Virus record (IMG/VR): IMGVR_UViG_3300013285_000023 | Location: 1-47,107 of that record | Origin: a virus | Reading direction: 5' to 3' (one strand) | DNA length: 47,107 bases | In this document: piece by piece, positions 28,201-33,770 of the stretch | How positions within the stretch are numbered: position 1 is the stretch's first letter | How the letters are laid out: each line of letters starts with the position of its first letter | Position numbers and translations under genes: made by a program | Notes under the pieces: generated by a model | What the model saw: only the letters and a program-made list of their open reading frames with translations | Told to the model about the DNA's origin: nothing | Databases searched by the model: none

Positions 28201-28561
28201 CAGCAAAGTCAGTTAAGTTACTGGCAGTTTTAGCAACTCCTCCAACTAGATCTCCAACAATACCGCCAAGGATCATCGCTCCCTTGGCAAATCTACTCAT
28301 ACTTTCTGTTGCCGCATTGGTAGCAACTGTTTGTTGGCCTGTTGCCTGTGTCTGTTGGGTTGTTGCTCCGGTCTGTTTCTGGGTTGCCGCTGTCTGTTGT
28401 TGAGTTGCTTGGGAAGTATTACCACCGCCACCATTTTTAAGTGCAGATAAAGCCGCAGTTTGCCTGTTCATTGCAGCCAACATGGCTCTTAATGTGGCTT
28501 CTGTTGCCGCATTATTCAGTTCTACTGGTTGCCCGCCTATCGTTCCCGTTACTTCAGCCAT
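25298..28561 (-). CDS. Tape-measure-like tail protein, 1,087 aa
   Basis: Tape measure proteins fill the tail tube and set its length. The evidence is a long Ala/Lys/Gln-rich helical protein with a Gln/Thr repeat (about 50-80), hydrophobic segments (MILGGIVGDLVGGVA; YGALQPALAMLTPIV) and coiled coils (about 560-720). It also has the signature found near the C-terminus of many tape measures (AEGGPVKAGQPYWVGEEGPE then MVPDAAGKI). It lies between gp20 and the gp26-family pair. T4 gp29 (about 590 aa) is the functional counterpart, and this protein is nearly twice as long. A divergent late promoter lies at 28616-28623, and GGTGGA serves as ribosome binding site. An alternative would be an unrelated large internal virion protein. 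Confidence 0.75.
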   Translation of the reverse strand: MAEVTGTIGGQPVELNNAATEATLRAMLAAMNRQTAALSALKNGGGGNTSQATQQQTAATQKQTGATTQQTQATGQQTVATNAATESMSRFAKGAMILGGIVGDLVGGVAKTASNLTDFAGGLMDGKGGLSDFYGAMKDLPLGMGLVAGLFQKIAQMQEAELETYRTMTKAGVNFGGQLNAIRQNALDLGLTLDQFGKLMSARGTDFANMGGSANEGAEAFTKVAKALRNSKAGEELRALGYTSEETANSMANYITMTGGRTADQMKNTKGLAEASARYMVELDQLSSLTGESKEALEAQMKEQAADAAFQNYLQTLDEKGREKATKALQESLATGGKGAGDALKNKLAGIPLTEAGGMFMAMAQKANAAQDDQVRAVKDGTKGLDDVRKATAGMAVGLKKDSETIGRTTLSALTQAGGAQGELSNAMLKNENNLNNKKINSVEDYNKNMAHIAAEEKARSQSAAAAAAESEKAFKDMGAAIYGALQPALAMLTPIVNDLANQFMEMVKNNMPAIKAALTTLVTFVTNFAKDLFSEEGRKKIINDIAYYMKLMLIEVKKAIIPWYGESSAKADKDKLDAEKKAYDAKAEVAREEMSNAGKIQALNDIKAGKTKESYDTEIKASSEKIEALNKQKADAGKDVGKIKKINEEIAAAEEAQAEAKRKQTNLVKLADKPEEQKAVAAKEQEIKAKKADADKLVKETAPVYNASEKEKQDDKNWEKMGIADKIESGAARGIEKAGSMLGAILPDFLGGGVLQNLSKTAKDDRIQGETDELARREAEEKKKGVDKRAEGGPVKAGQPYWVGEEGPEIMVPDAAGKITPNDKLADMQPHLANMSKSISGNFKGVASDIAASGQQQQPITLSRESIAALGKLLPLDSMSGIKQPELTKDSKTPVDMKTHMESMTKDINASLGRMSEKTLDIKKSPEKDTYNDTIKQIMAEQTKKLSPMTEAGLQSTTQSKTPMLTDTLGSFAKTLMPEFMSKMPSVSDLTKKIDDIKKDPKGEMESMGKTITDGIKNVAGMSPAGVLLNPLLGAMGGSGGNENLLKEMQQLNKNTVELVKYTKMTLEENKNQTSKLGSLSGNLYV

Positions 28562-28587
28562 TGATTAGATCCACCATTTTGTGCGTA

Positions 28588-28595
28588 CATAAATA
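28588..28595 (+). promoter_or_regulatory. Late promoter for the gp26-family pair
   Basis: CATAAATA on the plus strand, one base from TATAAATA. Predicted +1 near 28601, then CGGAGAAATTTT before the ATG at 28635. Confidence 0.6.
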
Positions 28596-28615
28596 TTATC
28601 ATACTTAGACAAGTT

Positions 28616-28623
28616 TATTTATC
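28616..28623 (-). promoter_or_regulatory. Late promoter for the tape measure gene
   Basis: GATAAATA on the minus strand, one base from TATAAATA, with +1 predicted near 28610 and a leader of about 50 nt to the ATG at 28561. It lies downstream of the plus-strand element at 28588, so the two transcripts overlap at their 5' ends. Confidence 0.6.
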
Positions 28624-28634
28624 GGAGAAATTTT

Positions 28635-29504
28635 ATGGTTCCTCAACCAAAAGTAAATCAAAACCCCTTATCAGGGTTCATGCGTCAGCCTAAAATCTAT
28701 ATCAAACTTCCTAGCGGAGGAGAGTTCTGGCCCGCGGGCAGTTTAAACAAAACAGAAAACGAAGAGTATCCTGTATACTCTATGACTGCCAAAGATGAAT
28801 TAATGCTTAAGGTTCCTGATGCTCTTATGAATGGACAAGCAGTTACCAGTGTTATCGAACACTGTGTTCCTAATATCAAGAATGCTTGGCATGTTCCTAA
28901 TATTGACTTAGATGTTATTCTAATTGCTATTCGCATTGCAACCTACGGTGAAATGATGACTGTACCAGTTGTAGTAGGAAACGACACAGATCTCGAATAC
29001 AGTTTAAATCTTAACTTGTTAATGGATACCTTAATGGGGCAGATCAGATGGGAAACTGCAATTCCAGTTAGTTCCGATTTAACTGTACACATTCGTCCGA
29101 TAAACTATAAACAGATGACCGAAAGTGCTCTCAAAACTTTTGAAACACAAAGAATATTTGATGCAGTTAATAGTCAAAATTTATCTGATGCTGAAAAATC
29201 CAAAGTTTTTAATGAGAGTTTTGACAAACTAAATCAAATTACTATTGGTATAGTAAACAATTCTGTGTTTGCCATTGAAAGTTCTGCAGGTACGACTGAC
29301 AATCCGGCACATATTCAAGAGTTTATGGAAAATACAGACAAAGAAATATTTGACATTGTTAAAAAACAAATTGAAACTCAACGTGAGAATAACAGCATCA
29401 AACCTTTGAAAATCCAAACTACAGATCAGATGCGTGAAGCAGGAGTAATTGAGGACGAAATTGAAATTCCGCTAGTGTTTGACGCTAGTTATTTTTTCGC
29501 ATAA
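28635..29504 (+). CDS. gp26-family baseplate/tail assembly protein; upstream part of a likely frameshift pair
   Basis: A 289-residue protein: an N-terminal IYIKLPSGGEFWPAG block, then TAKDELMLKVPDALMNG, a Cys in IEHCVPNI, then LIAIRIATYGEMMTVPV, and a C-terminal IEIPLVFDASYFFA. The layout matches the T4_baseplate (gp26-like) family, in which T4 gp26 (208 aa) takes part in baseplate hub assembly. It starts from ATG after CGGAG. Its last codons contain TTTTTTC (29492-29498) just before the TAA, and the next gene is in the -1 frame. That is the classic arrangement of tail-assembly chaperones, which normally neighbour the tape measure gene, as here. The family call is moderate; the chaperone role is inference. 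Confidence 0.65.
   Translation: MVPQPKVNQNPLSGFMRQPKIYIKLPSGGEFWPAGSLNKTENEEYPVYSMTAKDELMLKVPDALMNGQAVTSVIEHCVPNIKNAWHVPNIDLDVILIAIRIATYGEMMTVPVVVGNDTDLEYSLNLNLLMDTLMGQIRWETAIPVSSDLTVHIRPINYKQMTESALKTFETQRIFDAVNSQNLSDAEKSKVFNESFDKLNQITIGIVNNSVFAIESSAGTTDNPAHIQEFMENTDKEIFDIVKKQIETQRENNSIKPLKIQTTDQMREAGVIEDEIEIPLVFDASYFFA
29492..29498 (+). promoter_or_regulatory. Probable -1 ribosomal frameshift site (TTTTTTC)
   Basis: T TTT TTC in the zero frame fits the X-XXY-YYZ slippery rule. After a -1 slip the ribosome reads CGC ATA AGG CTT TTG TCA ATG with no stop and enters the frame of the 70-aa gene, giving a fusion of about 364 residues. The -1 frame is closed by TAG two codons upstream of the heptamer, and the zero frame closes at TAA one codon after it, so the site sits in the only possible window. 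A hairpin ACTATC / GATAGT (29519-29535) lies 20 nt downstream, further than usual for a stimulator. Confidence 0.6.
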
Positions 29505-29515
29505 GGCTTTTGTCA

Positions 29516-29728
29516 ATGACTATCGACGAGATAGTTGAACTTGCTAAACGCATGGAGCAAGAGACAAAGGCCATAAAGCAAGAACTCTATAAGTTTTGTT
29601 GGTACATGCGAGGAGGGCTTTCTTTTACAGAAGCCTACGAACTCGACATTGGAGATCGTGAGATACTGGGTAAGATTATTGAAGAAAATCTAGATACAAC
29701 TAAGAAAACTCAGTTGCCGTTTTTTTAA
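29516..29728 (+). CDS. Small tail-assembly protein, read alone or as the -1 frameshift extension of the gp26-like gene
   Basis: A 70-residue protein from the ATG at 29516 (AAGG 9 nt upstream); a TTG six bases earlier is possible. It has an N-terminal helix (TIDEIVELAKRMEQETKAIK), then WYMRGGLSFTEAY, then ILGKIIEENLDTTKKTQLPF. This compact pattern is known to me from small proteins beside tail genes in T4-like phages. It could be made separately or fused to the upstream protein by the slippery site at 29492-29498. Its last four bases overlap the stop of the convergent 284-aa gene. Confidence 0.65.
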   Translation: MTIDEIVELAKRMEQETKAIKQELYKFCWYMRGGLSFTEAYELDIGDREILGKIIEENLDTTKKTQLPFF

Positions 29729-30579
29729 ATCAATGTCTTAAAAAATTTACTATAGAATTGTGTGCTCTCGGCCATTGCTTTCGAAGCGGCTCTTGCGGCA
29801 CGTTTACGCATTGCATTCGGAGTTTGACTTACTTGTCCTGGTACTTTACCGCCACGAGCTGTTGGAGCCGCTGTAGGTTGAGCACCCGGTGTCATTGATC
29901 CAGGAACTTGCATTGGTTTCATAGGCATAGCGGTACCTTTTCCAAAACTTGGTGCATTTGGATTTCCTGGTTTAGCAGTATTTGTTTTACTAACAGGAGC
30001 ATTTGCCATTGTGTTAGCAGGAGGCGCTGCCGGAGCAGGAGTTCCTGTTAGTGTGTTGGCCATTTGACTCATTGCACCTGCGCCAGGATCGGGTGCTTTT
30101 TGTTTTTTGGCTAATGTAGCATCTAATGTTTTCTTAACACTTGCTAAATCTCTTGTTCTTAGGGTAGGAAGGATCTTGTTAATTTGACCTACGCCAATTT
30201 TACTTTGTTGTGCTTGAGCGGCACCGCCTGCGGCCGGATCATCAGATGCACCTGCTGACACTCCACCTTGTACCGGAGCACTGGCTTGTCCACTACCTTG
30301 TTGTGTTGGATCACCTGCTTGTTGAGCACCACCTTGTGCCTGGACAGGAGCACCCGCTTGTGCTGGTTGTTCATCAGGACCACCACCAATAGTATCAGCG
30401 GCTCTATTATAGCCTTTTCCAATTGCTCGAGCAATACCTGCTGGTACACCTGCTACAGCACCGATCCCTTGACCAACTGCGCCAAGTCCTTTACCAACAG
30501 CGGCACCTGCCCCACGAACTTTATCCCATACGGGTCCTTCTTCAAGATTTTCTGTTAAAAATAAATCGTCGATGCGCAT
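29725..30579 (-). CDS. Ala/Gly/Pro/Gln-rich low-complexity protein, 284 aa
   Basis: A 284-residue protein with an ordered N-terminal head (MRIDDLFLTENLEEGPVWDK) and a glycine-alanine amphipathic segment (GKGLGAVGQGIGAVAGVPAG, about 30-50). A long Gln/Ala/Gly/Pro-rich region follows (about 60-260), with a more ordered insert (KIGVGQINKILPTLRTRDLA, about 127-146), and a basic C-terminus (NAMRKRAARAASKAM). It has a perfect late promoter (TATAAATA at 30605-30612), so it is expressed with virion proteins. Function unknown; an internal head protein, an ejected protein or a disordered linker are all possible. It is convergent with the frameshift pair, overlapping by 4 nt. Confidence 0.6.
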   Translation of the reverse strand: MRIDDLFLTENLEEGPVWDKVRGAGAAVGKGLGAVGQGIGAVAGVPAGIARAIGKGYNRAADTIGGGPDEQPAQAGAPVQAQGGAQQAGDPTQQGSGQASAPVQGGVSAGASDDPAAGGAAQAQQSKIGVGQINKILPTLRTRDLASVKKTLDATLAKKQKAPDPGAGAMSQMANTLTGTPAPAAPPANTMANAPVSKTNTAKPGNPNAPSFGKGTAMPMKPMQVPGSMTPGAQPTAAPTARGGKVPGQVSQTPNAMRKRAARAASKAMAESTQFYSKFFKTLI

Positions 30580-30604
30580 AACAAGGGATTCCTATTTGAT
30601 GATT

Positions 30605-30612
30605 TATTTATA
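30605..30612 (-). promoter_or_regulatory. Perfect T4-type late promoter (TATAAATA)
   Basis: Exact TATAAATA on the minus strand, 25 nt before the ATG at 30579 and immediately past the terminator that ends the structured region at 30617-31047. ATAGGAA follows as a possible ribosome binding site. Confidence 0.8.
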
Positions 30613-30616
30613 TTTT

Positions 30617-30636
30617 AAAAAGCGAACTACGTTCAC
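30617..30636 (-). terminator. Rho-independent terminator ending the candidate RNA
   Basis: Minus strand GTGAAC, loop GTA, GTTCGC (one G-U pair) followed by TTTTT: a 6-bp stem and U tract. It closes a gene-free stretch, so it most likely ends either a non-coding RNA or the gp55-gp47-gp46 operon transcript. Confidence 0.7.
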
Positions 30637-31047
30637 TTGCTCTTTCGTTTACACTCAGAGCAATTTTAACTACGAAGTAGTTTAAGTATTATCTAGATCG
30701 TTCAGTCACACTTTGCCCGCACAGGGCAAAGATTTGAACATTATCTGAGTCGAACATGTATCACCTAGCGTTAGAGCATTACAGTGGCGGTTGACCGGTA
30801 CCACGAGCTCCGTCTTTATAACAACGGCGGCTTACAAATATACGCTAACATATTTGTAAACGCAGGGTTTTTCTCCCTTCCTTTTGCCTTATCTGCATCT
30901 TCAAACAACTAAATCGCAGGGCTTGGTAGCGATCTTCATCCTTTCGGGTAGTAGTTGAGTACTCACAACGGCGAGAGATTTCCATCCCTGCGACCCAAGG
31001 TCCAGGTTTAGGGCTCCAGAGATTAGCAGGAGCAAGCCATTACCGTT
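30617..31047 (-). ncRNA. Candidate structured non-coding RNA or long structured 3' region, family unknown
   Basis: No gene fits in this ~430-nt stretch. A hand count of 30661-31020 gives about 45% G+C, above the flanking coding DNA by eye. Read on the minus strand it holds, in order, a GCTCC/GGAGC hairpin, a long-range helix TCGCAGGG (30986-30993) with CCCTGCGA (30914-30921), and CC-GAAA-GG. It then holds a perfect 10-bp hairpin (30832-30841 with 30850-30859), an 8-bp hairpin (30711-30718 with 30724-30731), AACTAC/GTAGTT (30668-30682), a 7-bp hairpin (30637-30643 with 30657-30663) and the terminator. It follows the GIY-YIG-like gene, so it could be the 3' end of that mRNA, a processed small RNA or an independent transcript. 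I found no match to tRNA, tmRNA, RNase P RNA or group I/II intron core motifs. Confidence 0.5.
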
Positions 31048-31476
31048 TTAAATTTTAGATTTTATGTGGGAGCCATGGACACGGACCTGTATGTGCCCGT
31101 TATAATAGTTGTCTGATTCTAATACTTTGCGGTCGAATTGTTCGCGGGCCTCAATGTACGATGTTTCTGATTTGCTTTTACAGTAGTGTAATATTTCTCG
31201 AGAGAAGTTTTCTTTGCCTAGATTGTCTATGTCTGCTGTTAAGTTAGGACTGGACCCGTAATATTCCTGCCAATCACTGTCTATTTTGCTTCTAATTTTC
31301 TTTTTCTTCTTGGTGCCGTTCTTCAACTTTACAGTTTTGTAGGTTGTTTTACTAAATTTTGCTAGTTTTTTGCCAATATATTGGCGCCCGGAAATTGTGT
31401 TAGTAATGCAATATACAAAGCCAACACACTCTTCGGGTAATTCATTTATAACTTGTCCTTGATATGTCCAAGTCAA
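31048..31476 (-). CDS. GIY-YIG-like endonuclease-family protein, 142 aa
   Basis: The N-terminal part has the GIY-YIG core: GFVYCITN (first strand), then GRQYIGKK (second strand). A basic insert follows (LKNGTKKKKKIRSK), then a DWQEYYGSS block, and YIEAREQFDRKVLE carries the likely metal-binding Glu. The length suits a stand-alone domain. Family members are homing or repair-type nucleases, but stand-alone copies near gp46/gp47 occur in aquatic T4-like phages and their role is not established. The start appears to be TTG at 31476, the codon immediately after the TAA of the upstream 64-aa gene and in the same frame. No in-frame ATG precedes the GIY motif. Confidence 0.7.
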   Translation of the reverse strand: MTWTYQGQVINELPEECVGFVYCITNTISGRQYIGKKLAKFSKTTYKTVKLKNGTKKKKKIRSKIDSDWQEYYGSSPNLTADIDNLGKENFSREILHYCKSKSETSYIEAREQFDRKVLESDNYYNGHIQVRVHGSHIKSKI

Positions 31477-31671
31477 TTACTTTGCTGCCTTGGCTTCCTT
31501 GCGGGCGTTCTTCTCAGCAGTAATTTCATTACGACGAGCCTTAACCAGTTTGCCTAGTTCTGCTAATGCCTTACGTGATCGTGTGCCAGCGGCACTATTA
31601 CCACCGGTAAACTTAGCATCTTCTGCTAAGAATTCTGCAAATTGTTGTTCTAATTGCTCAGTTATTGTCAT
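31477..31671 (-). CDS. Small basic protein, 64 aa
   Basis: A 64-residue protein with an acidic N-terminal helix (TITEQLEQQFAEFLAEDAKF) and a basic Ala/Lys/Arg-rich C-terminal half (AAGTRSRKALAELGKLVKAR then KNARKEAKAAK) reminiscent of histone-H1-like tails. Short proteins with an AGTR-x-RKAL motif are common in aquatic T4-like phages; DNA or RNA binding is a guess from charge. It overlaps the end of the preceding gene by 14 nt, and its stop abuts the TTG start of the GIY-YIG gene in the same frame. Confidence 0.7.
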   Translation of the reverse strand: MTITEQLEQQFAEFLAEDAKFTGGNSAAGTRSRKALAELGKLVKARRNEITAEKNARKEAKAAK

Positions 31672-31996
31672 TTTTCTTTTCCTCTTTAAAAACTTGTACG
31701 TACTTTAGCCTCTCGAGTTCTTCTGCATGAGCTCGCCAACGTCTTTTATCTTCTGCTCTAAGTAGTTGTCTTATTACAGTTAAGTCGTTATACATTGCCA
31801 AACTTGATCTTTTAATTGCAGTCAAACTTTTTTGTAGTTCTCGAGATGTCTCTTTGCTTGGAAACTCCATATATGCCATTTGAGCATTGTGAATACGAAA
31901 AATCAAAGCCAGGTACTCTCGATAGTTACTACTATGATTGTTTAGTCGATCTTCTATCTCCGGGGTGCTAGTTTTGAAACCTTTATGTCTCGACAT
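31658..31996 (-). CDS. Hypothetical helical protein after gp46, 112 aa
   Basis: A 112-residue, charged, helix-rich protein (PEIEDRLNNHSSNYREYLAL, then FPSKETSRELQKSLTAI, then RAEDKRRWRAHAEELERL). It has no recognisable domain. It overlaps the gp46 stop by 14 nt and the next gene by 14 nt, so it is translated as part of the gp46/gp47 operon. A role in recombination or repair is suggested only by position. Confidence 0.65.
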   Translation of the reverse strand: MSRHKGFKTSTPEIEDRLNNHSSNYREYLALIFRIHNAQMAYMEFPSKETSRELQKSLTAIKRSSLAMYNDLTVIRQLLRAEDKRRWRAHAEELERLKYVQVFKEEKKNDNN

Positions 31997-33770
31997 AGTC
32001 TGTATCTGTTGCGTAACTGGTAAAACCGTTTTCCTTAACTACTTTAAGGACATTATTTACACGGCCTACCAATTCATCCTTATGTGATATGAGATAAATG
32101 TTCTTGTTTCGTTCACGTGCCATCTTCTTAAGTACAGCAATACCCGCTTCTACTCCGGCAGAGTCCATACCTGCATCAATAAGTTCGTCAATAAACAGTA
32201 AGTTGATGTGTTGATATAGGTTTTCCCATACATCACGGAAGGCCCACGACAAACTTAAGATCAATCGATTGCGTTCTCCGCGTGATAAATTATCAAAATC
32301 TAAATCTTGTCCTAGTTGAGTAATCTCAACTGTTAGATCATTTAAGAATTTAACCTGATGGGGCAAGCCCATTTTGTTGATATAGTAGTCTAATCGCTTG
32401 TTTAGATAGTTTAAATTCTGATCAATAATCTTTTTACGGATAAAACTATCCTTATTGGTCAACAGTTTAAGCAAGAACTCCTGATGATCACGAACAGATG
32501 TTAGTTCGTTTACAGTATCCCAAGTAATTTCTTGAATGGCGGTATTCTTTAGATCCTCAATTTGCTCATCGTACGGATTGGCTTCGACAATTTTATCGTC
32601 TAAATTACTCTTTAGATTGTTTAAATTGCTTTGATGCGTAGTTGCTTCGGCTTCTGTATCGTAAAAAGTAATAGGTTTCTTAGGTTGAATACCTATTGCA
32701 TCTATTTCAGTCAGTATCTTTTCCAAATCTTCACCTACTTTAGTAAAGTAGTTGGCCGCATCTAGTGCATTTTTTTCAGCAGTAGTGGTCATTTCCTCAT
32801 GCTTATGGTCATGTAGTGCTTGTTCACAAGCATGACATGTTTTGTTTGCTAGACTTTCTAATTCTTTTGTGTATTTTGTTAAACTTTTTTCAGCCTGTAT
32901 TACAGCACTTTCTAGCGTGGCCTTTTGTTTAGTTAGATTACGTACCTTAGTATCATTTTCATTCCATTGTTTAATATCGGCATGTGCTTGCAATTCAACG
33001 TCAATGTTTACGCTTTCTAGTTGTGATATTGCTTTATTAAACTTACCAATGTCGTCTTGTTTTTTATTTGTCCATGCTTGACTTTTAAGCACTAAACTGT
33101 CAATACTTTTTTGTACATTTTCATTAGCAGTTCTAGTTGCTTCGATCTTTGCAGTTTCTTGTTGAATATTGTCTTTAATAGTCTTGATCTGTGCTTTTAG
33201 TAGTTCAGACTTTTCACTTAAAAGTGTAATACCCAATAGTTGTTCAATTACTTCTCGTTGATCTGCCGCTTTCATACTTAAGAAGGGCTCTGTATATGTA
33301 TTCAATGCTACAAGATGTTTAAACATTGTATGGCTCATGGCCAATAACTGTTCTATTGACTTTTGTGTTTCGCGACTGTCACCTTGGGCATCGTCGTCTG
33401 CTTCTTCGGCAGTTTGTTCCTGGTCATTAACAAAAAATCTAAGTACATTAGGTTTACGACCACGTTCGATCTTGTATTTTACACCGTTTTGTTCAAACTC
33501 AACAGTGACTAACATACCTTTAGTATTGGTTTTGTTAATTAAGTTTTCTTTACGGATGTTTGTGAGTGCTTGACCGTATAGAGCATAACTCAGTGCATTG
33601 ATAATTGTAGTTTTACCTGTACCGTTACGTGACCCGCTGTCGTCTCCACCTAGGTCAAGATTCTCTCCTAGCACCAAGGTAAGTGCTTCTTTGTCAAAAT
33701 CTACAGCCTGTGTTTGATTGCCAACGCTAAGAAAGTTCTTAACGGTTATATTCTTTAGTTTAAATGTCAT
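31983..33770 (-). CDS. 46: gp46 recombination endonuclease subunit (Rad50/SbcC-like ATPase)
   Basis: A 595-residue SMC-type ATPase that with gp47 processes double-strand ends for recombination-dependent replication. Walker A NGTGKT lies at residues 49-54. Two coiled-coil arms flank a zinc-hook motif CHAC near residue 312. The ABC signature LSRGERNRL is near residue 490 and Walker B LLFIDELIDAGMD near 530. T4 gp46 is 560 aa. The ATG overlaps the gp47 stop (ATGA), so the two subunits are translationally coupled. An acidic Gly/Asp insert (LDLGGDDSGSR) precedes the P-loop. Confidence 0.96.
   Translation of the reverse strand: MTFKLKNITVKNFLSVGNQTQAVDFDKEALTLVLGENLDLGGDDSGSRNGTGKTTIINALSYALYGQALTNIRKENLINKTNTKGMLVTVEFEQNGVKYKIERGRKPNVLRFFVNDQEQTAEEADDDAQGDSRETQKSIEQLLAMSHTMFKHLVALNTYTEPFLSMKAADQREVIEQLLGITLLSEKSELLKAQIKTIKDNIQQETAKIEATRTANENVQKSIDSLVLKSQAWTNKKQDDIGKFNKAISQLESVNIDVELQAHADIKQWNENDTKVRNLTKQKATLESAVIQAEKSLTKYTKELESLANKTCHACEQALHDHKHEEMTTTAEKNALDAANYFTKVGEDLEKILTEIDAIGIQPKKPITFYDTEAEATTHQSNLNNLKSNLDDKIVEANPYDEQIEDLKNTAIQEITWDTVNELTSVRDHQEFLLKLLTNKDSFIRKKIIDQNLNYLNKRLDYYINKMGLPHQVKFLNDLTVEITQLGQDLDFDNLSRGERNRLILSLSWAFRDVWENLYQHINLLFIDELIDAGMDSAGVEAGIAVLKKMARERNKNIYLISHKDELVGRVNNVLKVVKENGFTSYATDTDYVET

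Noticed and set aside
29725-29728. Shared stop region of convergent genes as a bidirectional terminator
   Set aside because: The T/A run TTTTTTTAAA overlaps both stops, but no GC stem flanks it, so it is not supported as a terminator.
30731-30755. Two tRNA T-loop-like sequences on the minus strand (GTTCAAATC and GTTCGACTC), suggesting tRNA or tmRNA
   Set aside because: The flanking T stems pair in only 3-4 of 5 positions, no acceptor, D or anticodon arms fit around either, and no resume codon or tag reading frame was found. The second overlaps a stronger local hairpin.
30617-31047. Group I or II intron, or RNase P RNA
   Set aside because: No interrupted gene flanks the stretch, no domain V or P/Q/R/S core was seen, and the conserved RNase P core blocks are missing.
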